Assembly (NCBI GenBank): GCA_013698395.1
Contig: JACCUZ010000315.1
Span: 1 to 19,762, forward strand
Source: Sporichthyaceae bacterium
GTDB taxonomy: Bacteria; Actinomycetota; Actinomycetes; JACCUZ01
Direction of reading: 5' to 3'
DNA: 19,762 bases
Positions 1-6,952 of this stretch are shown piece after piece; within the stretch, counting starts at the first letter, position 1; each line of letters starts with the position of its first letter. The translations under genes and the position numbers were made by a program. Under the pieces are notes generated by a model, which made no database searches, was not told where the DNA came from, and saw only the letters and a list, made by a program, of their open reading frames with translations.

Positions 1-533
1 GACCACACGGTGATGCTCGCCGTGGCGGACAAAGCTGCGACAGCTGTGCGCAGCGCCACCAACGCGGTTGCGTCGTTGACCAGGCTCTCACCCTCGAGGA
101 TCGACACGATCCGTCGTGGCATGCCGACCTTGCGCGCGATGGTCGTGGCTGCGACAGCGTCGGGCGGGGCGACGACGGCTCCCAGGGCGAACCCCGCGGC
201 CAACGGCAGACCGGGGACAACGGCCCACACCACGAGACCCACCAGCAGGGTGGTAACGACGACGGCCCCTACGGCCAGGATGTTGATGGCCTGGCTGTTG
301 GTCCGCACGTCCACCAGCGACGTACGGAGAGCAGCCGCGTAGAGCAAGGGCGGAAGCAATCCGATCAGCACCAGCTCAGGGCTTAGCTTGTACTCCGGGA
401 CCCCGGGGACGAATGACGCCACCACTCCGGCCGAGACGAGCACCAGGGGCGCGGACAGGCCCATGCGCCGGGCGGCCGCCGCAATGAGCGCGACGGCGAC
501 CACGAGTGCGACGAGCTCGACCGCCTCACTCAT
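1..533 (-). CDS. Na+/H+ antiporter, CPA1/NhaP type (N-terminal part, cut by window edge)
   Basis: The minus strand is open from an ATG at 533 to the window edge, giving 177 residues without a stop. The translation begins MSEAVELVALVVAVALIAAA and alternates hydrophobic helices with short loops. It contains the stretch APPDAVAATTIARKVGMPRR followed by ILEGESLVNDATALV. The Asp-Ala and Asn-Asp pairs in such helices are characteristic of the ion-translocating core of CPA1 sodium/proton exchangers. The family works in the cytoplasmic membrane, exchanging Na+ or K+ for H+ in pH and salt homeostasis. About one third of the usual 500-600 residues is present and the C-terminus is missing. A weak GAGGG precedes the start. 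It is divergent from the VOC gene at 702. Family assignment is firm; ion specificity cannot be read. Confidence 0.88.
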   Translation of the reverse strand, partial: MSEAVELVALVVAVALIAAAARRMGLSAPLVLVSAGVVASFVPGVPEYKLSPELVLIGLLPPLLYAAALRTSLVDVRTNSQAINILAVGAVVVTTLLVGLVVWAVVPGLPLAAGFALGAVVAPPDAVAATTIARKVGMPRRIVSILEGESLVNDATALVALRTAVAALSATASITVW

Positions 534-701
534 GACTGCCCTCGGCGGGGCATGCCTTGCCGCTCACGGGTCAAGACAGCACTTGGATACCCGGCAGCAT
601 TCCCTGGCGAGCGAGCGATGAGTTTCTTCCCCTTCGACGGTCTACCGGTGCACTATCCGTCATGGGCGGTCCCTCCCGCCCGGTACGAGAGGACGTGCAT
701 C

Positions 702-1193
702 ATGCAGCAGAAGATCACTCCGAACCTGTGGTTCGACACCGAGGCGGAGGAGGCCGCGGGTTTCTATATCTCCGTGTTCAAGAACTCGCGCATCGTGACC
801 GTCACGCACTACACCGAGGCCGGCCCGCGCCCGGCAGGAACCGTCATGAGCGTGGAGTTCGAGCTGGACGGTCAGCGGTTCGTCGGCATCAACGGGGGTC
901 CCGAGTTCACCTTCGACGAGGCCGTCTCCTTTTCAATCGCCTGCGAGACCCAGGACGAGGTCGACTACTACTGGGAGAGGCTGTCCGAGGGCGGGGAGGA
1001 AGGTCAGTGCGGCTGGCTCAAGGACAGGCACGGCCTGTCCTGGCAGGTCGTCCCTACCGGGATCGAGGAAGTGTTCGCCGATCCGGACCCGCAGCGCGCC
1101 CAGCGCGCCATGCAGGCGATGTTCGGGATGAGCAAGCTCGACATCGCCGCGATGCGCAGCGCGGCCGACGGCGTCGGGGCAACCAATCAGTAG
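702..1193 (+). CDS. VOC superfamily protein, PhnB / 3-dmu-9_3-mt-like
   Basis: A 163-residue protein starting MQQKITPNLWFDTEAEEAAG. The ATG at 702 is chosen because homologues start at this KITPNLWFD motif and GAGAGGA lies about ten bases upstream. The frame is open back to 552 but that extension is not protein-like. The body follows the PhnB-like pattern: paired beta-alpha-beta modules, FKNSRI, GTVMSVEFELDGQRFVGING, then CGWLKDRHGLSWQVVPTGI near the C-terminus. Members are often annotated as 3-demethylubiquinone methyltransferase, but they lack a SAM site and belong to the glyoxalase fold; their substrates are mostly unknown. It heads a run with a second VOC protein (eight bases downstream) and a methyltransferase, so co-expression is likely. 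Confidence 0.85.
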   Translation: MQQKITPNLWFDTEAEEAAGFYISVFKNSRIVTVTHYTEAGPRPAGTVMSVEFELDGQRFVGINGGPEFTFDEAVSFSIACETQDEVDYYWERLSEGGEEGQCGWLKDRHGLSWQVVPTGIEEVFADPDPQRAQRAMQAMFGMSKLDIAAMRSAADGVGATNQ

Positions 1194-1201
1194 GCGACGT
1201 C

Positions 1202-1639
1202 GTGGATGATGAGCCTTCGTTCCCCCGGCTTCGGCAGGTCGTGTTGGACAGTGTCGACGCGCGCACGCTCGCCGAGTTCTACCGGCAGCTCCTCGGGTTT
1301 GCGTACCGACCGGGAGACGAACCGCCTTCCGCCGGTCAGCCGGATGTCAGTGGCCAGGACTGGCTGGTGCTCCGTCATCCCAACGACGGCATGCAACTGG
1401 CGTTCCAGCAGGTCGCGGAGCTGCCGGAGGCGACCTGGCCCGAGGGCGAGCATCCCCAGATGCTCCATCTGGACCTGACCGTGCCGAACGTCGCCGCTCT
1501 CGACGATCAACACGCGCGGGCACTGGCGCTTGGTGCCCGCCTCTTGAGTGACCGCTCTGATGACCCGGAGGAGCCGCTGTACGTCTACGCCGATCCCGCC
1601 GGTCACCCCTTCTGCATCTTCGTAGCGCCGGAAAATTGA
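1202..1639 (+). CDS. VOC family protein (glyoxalase-like domain)
   Basis: A 145-residue single-domain VOC protein. The start is taken as GTG 1202, eight bases after the preceding stop, giving (M)DDEPSFPRLRQVVLDSVDA; there is only a weak AGGCGA upstream, so translation may be coupled to the gene before it. The family signature is clear: VVLDSVDARTLAEFYRQLLG at the N-terminus, a central HLDLTVPNV strand with the metal-ligand-like His, and the terminal YVYADPAGHPFCIFV. This matches the glyoxalase_6-like group common in actinobacteria. The fold supports metal-dependent isomerase, dioxygenase or drug-resistance (bleomycin-binding) roles, and nothing here decides between them. It abuts the methyltransferase gene. 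Confidence 0.82.
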   Translation: MDDEPSFPRLRQVVLDSVDARTLAEFYRQLLGFAYRPGDEPPSAGQPDVSGQDWLVLRHPNDGMQLAFQQVAELPEATWPEGEHPQMLHLDLTVPNVAALDDQHARALALGARLLSDRSDDPEEPLYVYADPAGHPFCIFVAPEN

Positions 1640-2407
1640 GTGGCGGTGGCTGCGCCGCCGTGCCAGCGTCCGCGTGTGCCGACGAACTACTTCGATGAGC
1701 CGGTCGCGGCGCGGTACGACGCGGACTCGAGCGACATGTTCGCGCCGGAGGTCCTCGACCCTGCCGTGGACTTTCTGCAGGCTCTCGCAGGAAGTGGCTC
1801 GGCCCTAGAGCTGGGCGTCGGTACCGGGCGGGTGGCCCTGCCGTTGAGCCGCCGAGGCGTCCGTGTCCATGGGATCGACCTGTCCGCGGCGATGGTCGAC
1901 CAGCTACGGGCCAAGCCGGGGGCGAAGGCCATCAGCCTGACGGTCGGCGACTTCGCGACCACCTCGGTGCCCGGCGCTTTCCGGTTGGCCTACCTGGTGT
2001 TCAACACCATCACGAACCTGACGACCGAAGACGAGCAGGTGTGCTGCTTCCGCAACGTCGCGGCACACCTCGAGCCGGGCGGATGCTTCGTGATCGAGGT
2101 GTTCGTGCCCATCCTCCAGCGACTCCCACCGGGGGAGTCCTTCCGGATCTTCCACCGCAGTGCAACCAGACTCAGCTTCGACGAGTACGACGTCGCCACC
2201 CAGCTGATGTACTCCCACCACTACCGGTTCCACGACGGCTCGTACGACCTCGTCTCGATCCCGTTCCGCTACGTCTGGCCCTCCGAGCTGGACCTGATGG
2301 CCAGGCTAACCGGAATGCGGCTACGCGAGCGCTGGAGCGACTGGTCGCGCACGCCGTTCACCAGCAACAGCGCCTCACACGTCTCGGTCTGGGAGAAACT
2401 CGGGTAA
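1640..2407 (+). CDS. class I SAM-dependent methyltransferase
   Basis: The frame gives up to 255 residues from a GTG at 1640, the very next codon after the preceding stop; GTG 1676 is an equally possible start and puts the N-terminus at the homologue-like VPTNYFDEPVAARYDADS. Motif I is ALELGVGTGRVALPLSRRGV, the glycine-rich SAM loop, followed by VHGIDLSAAMVDQLRAK with the acidic residue that binds the ribose. The motif IV region reads GAFRLAYLVFNTITNLTTED, and motif V contains HLEPGGCFVIEVFVP. The C-terminal half is a typical beta-rich cap. Its methyl acceptor is unknown. It is the last gene of a three-gene run and converges on ku, with a hairpin between them. Confidence 0.85.
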   Translation: MAVAAPPCQRPRVPTNYFDEPVAARYDADSSDMFAPEVLDPAVDFLQALAGSGSALELGVGTGRVALPLSRRGVRVHGIDLSAAMVDQLRAKPGAKAISLTVGDFATTSVPGAFRLAYLVFNTITNLTTEDEQVCCFRNVAAHLEPGGCFVIEVFVPILQRLPPGESFRIFHRSATRLSFDEYDVATQLMYSHHYRFHDGSYDLVSIPFRYVWPSELDLMARLTGMRLRERWSDWSRTPFTSNSASHVSVWEKLG

Positions 2408-2408
2408 G

Positions 2409-2427
2409 GCGTCTGGCGGTCAGGCGC
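2409..2427. terminator. hairpin between convergent methyltransferase and ku genes
   Basis: GCGTCTG (2409-2415) and CAGGCGC (2421-2427) form a seven-pair stem with one G-T wobble around the loop GCGGT. The structure begins just after the methyltransferase stop and includes the ku stop codon (TCA at 2420-2422 on the plus strand). No T-tract follows, as is usual in actinobacteria, so termination in both directions is an inference from position and structure. Confidence 0.4.
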
Positions 2428-3436
2428 TGCGGCGGGCAGCGGACCGCTTGGTCGTCGCTTTCTTGGTCGCCTTCTTGGCGCCCTGCTTCGCCGCCGCCGA
2501 CTTCTGCGGGGCCGCAGCCCTCGCGGTGGTCGCCTTCTTCGCCGAGGCCTTGGCGGTCGCCTTCTTGGCCGGCTTCTTCGCAGGCGCATCCCCGGGCGCC
2601 GAACCCGTCGCCGTGGCCGCCTGCTCTGCGGCCGGCTCCGCCGCCCCACCCTCGCCCCGACGCGCCTTCGCCTCGGCGACACTACGACGCAAGGCGTCCA
2701 TGAGGTCCACGACCTGCCCGGCCGACCGGGGCGCCTCGGTGGGGGTGCGGACCTCGTGGCCGGCGACCTTCGCGTCGATGACCTCCTCGAGCGCAGCCCG
2801 GTAGTCGTCGGAGAACTCCGAAGGGTCGAAGTCGCCGGAAAGAGCGGCGATGTACGACTCCGCCATCGCCAGCTCCTGCTGACGTACGGTCACGTCCTGG
2901 TCCTGGAAGTCCAGCCGCGACGAGCGGACCTCGTCGGGCCACAGCAGGGTCTGCAGCACAAGGACGCCGTCGCGCGGACGCAGCATCGCCAGACGCTCCC
3001 GTTGGCGCAAGGCCACCTTCACGACGGCGACCCGGTCGGCCTTGGTCAGTGAGTCTCGGAGCAGCACGTAGGGCTTGACATCGCCACCGGTCGGGTCGCA
3101 GTAGTAGGGCTTGCCTAGCTGCACCGCGTCGATCTGTTCGGCGGGGACGAAGCTGAGCACCTCGACCGCCCGGGAGCTGGAGATCGGGAGGTTGGCGAAG
3201 TCCTCGTCGTCAAGGATCACCATTTCGCCGTCAGGCATTTCGTAGCCTTTGGCGATATCGCTGTAGGAGACCTCCTCCCCGTCCACCGAGCAGACGCGCT
3301 TGTAGCGGATCCGGCCGCCGTCGTCGCGGTGCACCTGGCGGAAGGAGATGTCCTTTTCCTCCGTCGCGGAGAACAGTCGGACGGGGATCGACACCAGCCC
3401 GAAGGAGATGGCTCCCTTCCAGACACTCTGTGGCAT
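2420..3436 (-). CDS. ku: non-homologous end-joining protein Ku
   Basis: A 338-residue bacterial Ku. The start MPQSVWKGAISFGLVSIPVR at 3436 matches the family's N-terminus; the frame stays open to 3481 but those 15 residues do not resemble Ku. The core (residues about 1-260) is well conserved: LFSATEEKDISFRQVH, YKRVCSVDGEEV, GYEMPDGEMVILDDED, and the C-terminal core helix EFSDDYRAALEEVIDAKVAG. Ku homodimers ring broken DNA ends and recruit LigD ligase; no ligD is in this window. The last 75 or so residues are an Ala/Lys-rich tail with KKATAK and KKATKKATTK repeats, resembling histone H1 tails, typical of actinobacterial Ku and expected to bind DNA. No strong ribosome-binding site is visible. 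Confidence 0.95.
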   Translation of the reverse strand: MPQSVWKGAISFGLVSIPVRLFSATEEKDISFRQVHRDDGGRIRYKRVCSVDGEEVSYSDIAKGYEMPDGEMVILDDEDFANLPISSSRAVEVLSFVPAEQIDAVQLGKPYYCDPTGGDVKPYVLLRDSLTKADRVAVVKVALRQRERLAMLRPRDGVLVLQTLLWPDEVRSSRLDFQDQDVTVRQQELAMAESYIAALSGDFDPSEFSDDYRAALEEVIDAKVAGHEVRTPTEAPRSAGQVVDLMDALRRSVAEAKARRGEGGAAEPAAEQAATATGSAPGDAPAKKPAKKATAKASAKKATTARAAAPQKSAAAKQGAKKATKKATTKRSAARRSA

Positions 3437-3451
3437 GCAGACATGATCGCC

Positions 3452-3469
3452 CGTGAGCGGCCCCTCACG
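3452..3469. repeat. perfect hairpin in the ku upstream region
   Basis: CGTGAG (3452-3457) and CTCACG (3464-3469) pair perfectly around the six-base loop CGGCCC. It lies 15-33 bases upstream of the ku start codon, where it would fold in the ku leader RNA or act as a protein-binding dyad. Confidence 0.45.
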
Positions 3470-3483
3470 CCAGAGCGGCAAAG

Positions 3484-3495
3484 TTTGTCGACAAA
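3484..3495. promoter_or_regulatory. perfect 12-base palindrome TTTGTCGACAAA, candidate operator
   Basis: TTTGTCGACAAA at 3484-3495 is fully self-complementary and AT-rich compared with its surroundings. It sits in the 119-base divergent region, 47 bases upstream of ku and 60 bases upstream of the small gene at 3556. Position and symmetry suggest a dimeric repressor or activator site; the regulator is not known. It is not a clear LexA box. Confidence 0.4.
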
Positions 3496-3521
3496 GCGTC
3501 CGACACGCCGTGCCGCTTCCC

Positions 3522-3537
3522 GGGTTGTGTCCAACCC
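3522..3537. repeat. perfect hairpin upstream of the small Cys-rich gene
   Basis: GGGTTG (3522-3527) and CAACCC (3532-3537) pair perfectly around the loop TGTC, ending 18 bases before the ATG at 3556. It could be a leader hairpin or an operator half-site pair. It is the third dyad in the ku divergent region. Confidence 0.4.
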
Positions 3538-3555
3538 CCGTGGCACCGTCAGCAC

Positions 3556-3753
3556 ATGACCACCTATGCCGCGCTGGTGCGTTGGTGCACCACCTGTGAG
3601 GACGACGTCGCGTTCGAGCAGCCCGGCTGCCCCGACGACCACGAGTCCGACTGCCCCGAGTGGGCCTGTCTGCAGTGCGGAGACGCGCTGCTGATCGGAT
3701 TCGCGCTGCCCGAGCCGCTGAACGCCGTCCTACCGACCAGCCACGTGGCCTGA
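3556..3753 (+). CDS. small Cys-rich (zinc-ribbon-like) protein, function unknown
   Basis: A 65-residue acidic protein beginning MTTYAALVRWCTTCEDDVAF. The pairs CTTC (residues 11-14) and CLQC (38-41), plus Cys 25 and Cys 33 between them, make a zinc-ribbon-like module plausible. No catalytic residues or membrane segments are seen. The start has no Shine-Dalgarno sequence, but the hexamer CACCGT ends six bases before the ATG, which fits leaderless initiation. It is followed nine bases later by the PsiE-like gene, so the two are probably cotranscribed. Codon usage matches its neighbours, with strong G/C at third positions. I do not recognise a characterised homologue. Confidence 0.7.
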   Translation: MTTYAALVRWCTTCEDDVAFEQPGCPDDHESDCPEWACLQCGDALLIGFALPEPLNAVLPTSHVA

Positions 3754-3762
3754 CGGCCGTCA

Positions 3763-4326
3763 GTGGCTCAAGGCAGCGGTGACCGCGGTGACCGCGGGGA
3801 CCGCGGGGACGGGCCGCCGCAGTACGTCCGCATCGGCAACGCTCTGCTGGCGATCACCGAGGACGCCATCTACGTCGGCATCGCGGTGCTGCTCACCGTG
3901 TCCGCGGGCGCCCTGCTCATCTCAGCCGCCAACGGGCTGACCGGGCTCGCGGACACGGCCGCGAGTGAGGTCGTCCTGCTCGTCCTTGACCGGCTGCTCC
4001 TCGTCTTCATCGTCGTCGAGCTGCTGTTCGCGGTCCGGGTCATCCTTGGCAAGCGTGAGGTGGTGGCGGAGCCCTTCCTCGTCGTCGGGATCATCGCCTC
4101 GATCAAGGAGATCATCGTCCTGTCGGTCGAGGCCGCTGACTACGTGGGCAAGGACGCCAAGTTCATCCACTCGATCGTCGAGGTCGGCGTGCTGGGCGTG
4201 CTGGTGGTGGTGCTGGCTGGGGCGGCGCTCATGCTGCGGGCCAAGGAGCGCGAGCCGCAGGAGGGGGACAACCTGGCCAGCGCCGAAGCCAAGAAGGACA
4301 GCGATGCCCTGACGGGCCGCGGCTGA
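3763..4326 (+). CDS. PsiE-like integral membrane protein (phosphate-starvation-inducible family)
   Basis: A 187-residue protein with a GTG start. The first 20 residues are hydrophilic and carry a GDRGDRGDRGDG repeat. Four hydrophobic segments follow at about residues 34-58, 68-93, 100-125 and 135-158, then a charged tail. The pattern DAIYVGIAVLLTVSAGALLI ... LLVFIVVELLFAVRVIL ... EPFLVVGIIASIKEIIVLSV matches the PsiE family (PF06146), with its Glu-Pro-Phe-Leu and Ile-Lys-Glu-Ile motifs. The molecular role of the family is unknown; the E. coli member responds to phosphate starvation. No PHO-box-like sequence is obvious here. It sits nine bases after the small Cys-rich gene and lacks its own ribosome-binding site, suggesting coupling. 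Confidence 0.8.
   Translation: MAQGSGDRGDRGDRGDGPPQYVRIGNALLAITEDAIYVGIAVLLTVSAGALLISAANGLTGLADTAASEVVLLVLDRLLLVFIVVELLFAVRVILGKREVVAEPFLVVGIIASIKEIIVLSVEAADYVGKDAKFIHSIVEVGVLGVLVVVLAGAALMLRAKEREPQEGDNLASAEAKKDSDALTGRG
3781..3813 (+). repeat. nine-base tandem repeat encoding Gly-Asp-Arg units
   Basis: The unit GACCGCGGK is repeated about three and a half times at the start of the PsiE-like gene, encoding DRGDRGDRGDG. It is in frame, so copy changes would lengthen or shorten the cytoplasmic N-terminus without breaking the gene. Confidence 0.6.
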
Positions 4327-4355
4327 GGCCGCATCCGCTCCGCGACGCTCAGCCG
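4320..4355. terminator. hairpin spanning the psiE-like / CBS convergent junction
   Basis: CGGCTGAG (4320-4327) and CTCAGCCG (4348-4355) form a perfect eight-pair stem with a 20-base GC-rich loop. The left arm holds the TGA of the psiE-like gene and the right arm holds the stop of the CBS gene. With only 22 bases between the genes, this is the likely bidirectional terminator. No T-run is present. Confidence 0.5.
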
Positions 4356-4750
4356 ACCAGCTCGTCGTCGGTCGAACGCTGGTGCAACCAGCAGCGGGCG
4401 ATGTCGCGGACGGAAAGGATCCCGACGACGTCGCCCGCGTCGAGGACGACCAGATGCCGGAACCCGCCGCGCAGCATGGCCTCGGCGGCCTGCTCCAACG
4501 TCCACGACGGCGCGGCGAAGACCAGGTCGTCGGTGCGGTGGTTGCGCACCCGCTCGGTGTCCGGATCTTGTCCCGTTCCGACAGAGACCAGGACATCACG
4601 CTCGGTGAGGATGCCCACTCCTTCGCCGTCGGGGTCGTTCACAACGGCGGCCCCTACCCGACGAGCGGCCATCGCCCGGCTGGCGTCCCGGAGCGTATGG
4701 TCCGGTCCCACGGTCAAAACCTCAGTGCTCATGCCGTCGCGGACCTGCAT
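4349..4750 (-). CDS. CBS-pair protein
   Basis: A 133-residue protein made of two CBS domains. The first, residues about 1-58, starts MQVRDGMSTEVLTVGPDHTL and contains AAMAARRVGAAVV-like and GVGILTERDVL segments. The second, about 70-128, contains APSWTLEQAAEAMLRGGFRH and DVVGILSVRDIAR. The GILTERD and GILSVRD motifs are the usual ends of CBS repeats and contribute to binding of adenosyl ligands such as AMP, ATP or SAM. It has no fused effector domain, so it probably senses a nucleotide and acts on a separate partner. GGAGAGG lies about ten bases before the ATG. It is divergent from the membrane-protein gene at 4915. Confidence 0.88.
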   Translation of the reverse strand: MQVRDGMSTEVLTVGPDHTLRDASRAMAARRVGAAVVNDPDGEGVGILTERDVLVSVGTGQDPDTERVRNHRTDDLVFAAPSWTLEQAAEAMLRGGFRHLVVLDAGDVVGILSVRDIARCWLHQRSTDDELVG

Positions 4751-4901
4751 GTGACACGCACCTCTCCGGCGCTACTCGCCGGCACGAGCGGCCGGCAACG
4801 ACGCAACCGCGATCATCTTGCTCGCCCGGCACGCCACCCACAAGCACCCGCAGTCAGTGCGCCTGACGAGTTGCGCGCCTGGCGAGCCGGCGGCGCGCTG
4901 A

Positions 4902-4907
4902 CATACT
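4902..4907 (+). promoter_or_regulatory. -10-like hexamer CATACT seven bases before a GTG start
   Basis: CATACT fits the actinobacterial NANNNT -10 consensus and ends seven bases before the GTG at 4915. No Shine-Dalgarno sequence is present. The spacing is that of a leaderless transcript starting at the G of the start codon. No convincing -35 is seen. Confidence 0.35.
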
Positions 4908-4914
4908 CGATCCG

Positions 4915-5679
4915 GTGACCACAGAGGTGTCCGCGGCGCTGCCGACCGGGGCGACCCCGGTTGCTGCGGTGCGGATGTGGCTGGACCCGCCGGTCGTCCT
5001 CACGCTCACCTGGGTACCCCTCGTGCTCCTCCTCGACCGAGGGGCTGCCATCGGGTCGCAGCGCCTGCTCGGCGTCGGCACCTGGGTGCTGCTGCTCGCG
5101 TTGCTGCGGAGGGAGACCCCTCTTGTCCGAGCCCAGGTTGCGGTGGTGGTGGCCTTCGCTACGGCAGTCGAGTACACGTTCTCGCCACTGCTGGAGGTGT
5201 ACGTCTACCGCCTGGGTAACGTGCCGGCTTTCGTCCCGCCCGGGCACGGCCTGGTCTACCTCTGCGCGCTGGCGATGGGCCGCAGCGCGTGGGTCCGCGC
5301 CCACCTGCGGCTCGCGATCCTGGCCGTCCTGGCCCTCGGAGGTGCGTACGCCGGATGGGGACTCGTCCTGGCAGAGCGCCTCGACGTACTCGGAGCGTTC
5401 TGGTTCGGGTGCCTGGTCGGCTTCCTGGCATGGGGGAGGTCCCGGCCGCTCTACGTCGGTGCCTTCGTCGTGGTCACCTACCTGGAGATCCTCGGCACCT
5501 GGCTCGGGACGTGGGAGTGGCGCGCGCGTGACCCGACTGGACTTGTCGCCATCGGCAACCCGCCGTCTGGGGCGGCCGGAGGGTACGGCTGGTTCGACCT
5601 GGCTGCGGTCCTCGTCGGGCCTGCTGTGCTCACCGCCGCAAGCCGGGCGGCAGCAGGCCGCAGCCGGTCTAGGGGGTGA
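4915..5679 (+). CDS. multi-pass integral membrane protein, function unknown
   Basis: A 254-residue, very hydrophobic protein with about seven transmembrane helices. Hydrophobic blocks occur around residues 22-42, 48-64, 70-86, 112-124, 131-150, 158-176, 180-198 and 226-242. A conserved-looking loop reads EVYVYRLGNVPAFVPPGHGL, and another reads GTWLGTWEWRARDPTGLVAI near the C-terminus; charged and aromatic residues there could form a site in the membrane plane. I recognise it only as a conserved actinobacterial membrane protein. The start is GTG 4915 (see the hexamer entry). Its last 11 bases overlap the 3' end of hisN on the other strand, so the two genes converge with no space for a separate terminator. 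Confidence 0.72.
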   Translation: MTTEVSAALPTGATPVAAVRMWLDPPVVLTLTWVPLVLLLDRGAAIGSQRLLGVGTWVLLLALLRRETPLVRAQVAVVVAFATAVEYTFSPLLEVYVYRLGNVPAFVPPGHGLVYLCALAMGRSAWVRAHLRLAILAVLALGGAYAGWGLVLAERLDVLGAFWFGCLVGFLAWGRSRPLYVGAFVVVTYLEILGTWLGTWEWRARDPTGLVAIGNPPSGAAGGYGWFDLAAVLVGPAVLTAASRAAAGRSRSRG

Positions 5680-6451
5680 GCCGCCGCACGACCTCGTCGT
5701 GCAAGCGGCCGTTCGTGGCGACCGCACTGCCGCCGGCCGGACCGTCGACGCCGTCGAGGTCGGTGAAACGGCCGCCCGCTTCGGTCACCACGATCGACGG
5801 CGCCGCCAGGTCGTGCAGGGCCACCTGGGGCTCGGCCGCGACGTCGACGGCCCCTTCGGCGACGAGCATGTAGGACCAGAAGTCACCGTAGGCCCGTGTG
5901 CGCCACATCTCGCGGGTCAGCCCGAGGAACGCCTCTTCGCGCCCGATATCGAGCCACCCCGGGAGACTGGAGTAGGACAACGACGCGTCGGTCAGCCGCT
6001 CCACCTTCGAGACCGTCATGCGCGTCGCCGACGAGAGGCTCTTGCCGGTGTACGCCCCCGACCCGGCCGCGGCCCACCACCGACGCCCCAGCGCCGGCGC
6101 CGACACCAGGCCCGCGCCAACGTAGGCTCCATCCATCAGCGCGACCAACGTGGCCCAGACGGGCACGCCGCGGACGAAGTTCTTGGTGCCGTCGATCGGG
6201 TCGACCACCCAGCGTCGGGGTCCGTGCCCCGTGTCGGGCATCTCCTCGCCACGGACCGCGTCGCGCGGCCGTGCGCGACTCAACGTCGAACGGATCGCCT
6301 CCTCCACTCGCTTGTCGGCGTCGGAGACGGGCGTGAGGTCCGGTTTGGTCTCGACCACCAGGTCCAGTGCCCGAAAGCGGCTCATCGTCAATGAGTCAGC
6401 GGTGTCGGCGAGGACGTGCGCCAAGCGGAGGTCGTCGTCGTACGCTGTCAT
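5669..6451 (-). CDS. hisN: histidinol-phosphatase (inositol monophosphatase family)
   Basis: A 260-residue IMPase-fold enzyme starting MTAYDDDLRLAHVLADTADS at 6451. The metal-binding motifs are present: GEE (VRGEEMPDTGHG), WVVDPIDGTKNFVRGVPVWA and the C-terminal LHDLAAPSIVVTEAGG. The N-terminal FRALDLVVETKPDLTPVSDA is typical of actinobacterial HisN, which dephosphorylates L-histidinol phosphate, the penultimate step of histidine synthesis. A general inositol- or nucleotide-phosphatase role is the alternative. The frame runs open to 6946, but that N-terminal extension is antisense to another gene and not family-like. In many actinobacteria hisN follows aroA-rsgA; here it lies 3.7 kb away from rsgA. 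Confidence 0.87.
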   Translation of the reverse strand: MTAYDDDLRLAHVLADTADSLTMSRFRALDLVVETKPDLTPVSDADKRVEEAIRSTLSRARPRDAVRGEEMPDTGHGPRRWVVDPIDGTKNFVRGVPVWATLVALMDGAYVGAGLVSAPALGRRWWAAAGSGAYTGKSLSSATRMTVSKVERLTDASLSYSSLPGWLDIGREEAFLGLTREMWRTRAYGDFWSYMLVAEGAVDVAAEPQVALHDLAAPSIVVTEAGGRFTDLDGVDGPAGGSAVATNGRLHDEVVRRLTP

Positions 6452-6458
6452 GTAACGA

Positions 6459-6464
6459 ACCGTA
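6459..6464 (-). promoter_or_regulatory. -10-like TACGGT seven bases before the hisN ATG
   Basis: On the minus strand TACGGT is followed by seven bases and then the hisN ATG at 6451. No ribosome-binding site is seen, so a leaderless hisN mRNA is plausible. The -35 region is not recognisable. Confidence 0.35.
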
Positions 6465-6544
6465 CAAGTCCCTGGTAGCTGCAGCCGGTAGCGCCGCATA
6501 CTGCGATCAGTACGCCTGTCTCGGAACGACTCGGAGGTGCGCCC

Positions 6545-6937
6545 ATGGCACTGTTCCGTCGACGTGTGGTCGCCGTTGAGTTCGAGCCGGCCGACATCCC
6601 AGTGCCCCGTTCCAGCATCGATGGGTGGACCATCGCCGGGACGCCGATCGCTGAGTCGCTGGCGGCCAGGCTGGCCCGGCACGACGTGCGTGAGCTCGAG
6701 ACGTTGCTGCACGGTGTCGCGGTCGAGGCGGACACCCCTTACACCTACGACCGGGCGGCCGTGCTGCTGGAGCGTGGCGGCGAGCTGGGGCCGGCCCTGT
6801 CGGTGTGCGAGGCGTGGCTGGCTCATCCAGCGGCCGCCTGGCCCGAGTACGTGCACCACACCAGGGCCATCGACAAGCACCGCGCGCGGCTGCGCACGCG
6901 GTTGGGCACCAGGCCGCTGAAGCCCGCTGCTCGCTGA
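6545..6937 (+). CDS. conserved hypothetical protein
   Basis: A 130-residue soluble protein starting MALFRRRVVAVEFEPADIPV, with GGAGGTG six bases before the ATG, one of the best ribosome-binding sites in the window. The C-terminal half (AAVLLERGGELGPALSVCEA and on to WPEYVHHTRAIDKHRARLRT) reads as two antiparallel amphipathic helices and resembles a single TPR-like hairpin, but I cannot assign a family. There is no signal peptide, membrane segment or metal motif. Third-position G/C content supports coding. It is divergent from hisN, 93 bases apart, and ends 15 bases before the response-regulator stop on the other strand. Confidence 0.72.
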   Translation: MALFRRRVVAVEFEPADIPVPRSSIDGWTIAGTPIAESLAARLARHDVRELETLLHGVAVEADTPYTYDRAAVLLERGGELGPALSVCEAWLAHPAAAWPEYVHHTRAIDKHRARLRTRLGTRPLKPAAR

Positions 6938-6952
6938 GCAGGGCACCGACCC

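Noticed and set aside
702..1193. 3-demethylubiquinone methyltransferase
   Set aside because: There is no SAM-binding motif; the protein is a VOC/PhnB-fold member, and the name comes from a misleading domain label.
2420..3436. A complete Ku-LigD end-joining locus
   Set aside because: No ligase, polymerase or nuclease domains of LigD are encoded next to ku in this window.
4961..6394. Plus-strand open frame of 477 residues
   Set aside because: It is Ser/Arg-rich shadow sequence across the membrane-protein gene and the opposite strand of hisN, as expected for high-GC DNA.
6452..6946. N-terminal extension of hisN to 425 residues
   Set aside because: It runs antisense through the 6545-6937 gene, which has a strong ribosome-binding site, and HisN homologues begin at the MTAYDDDLR motif.
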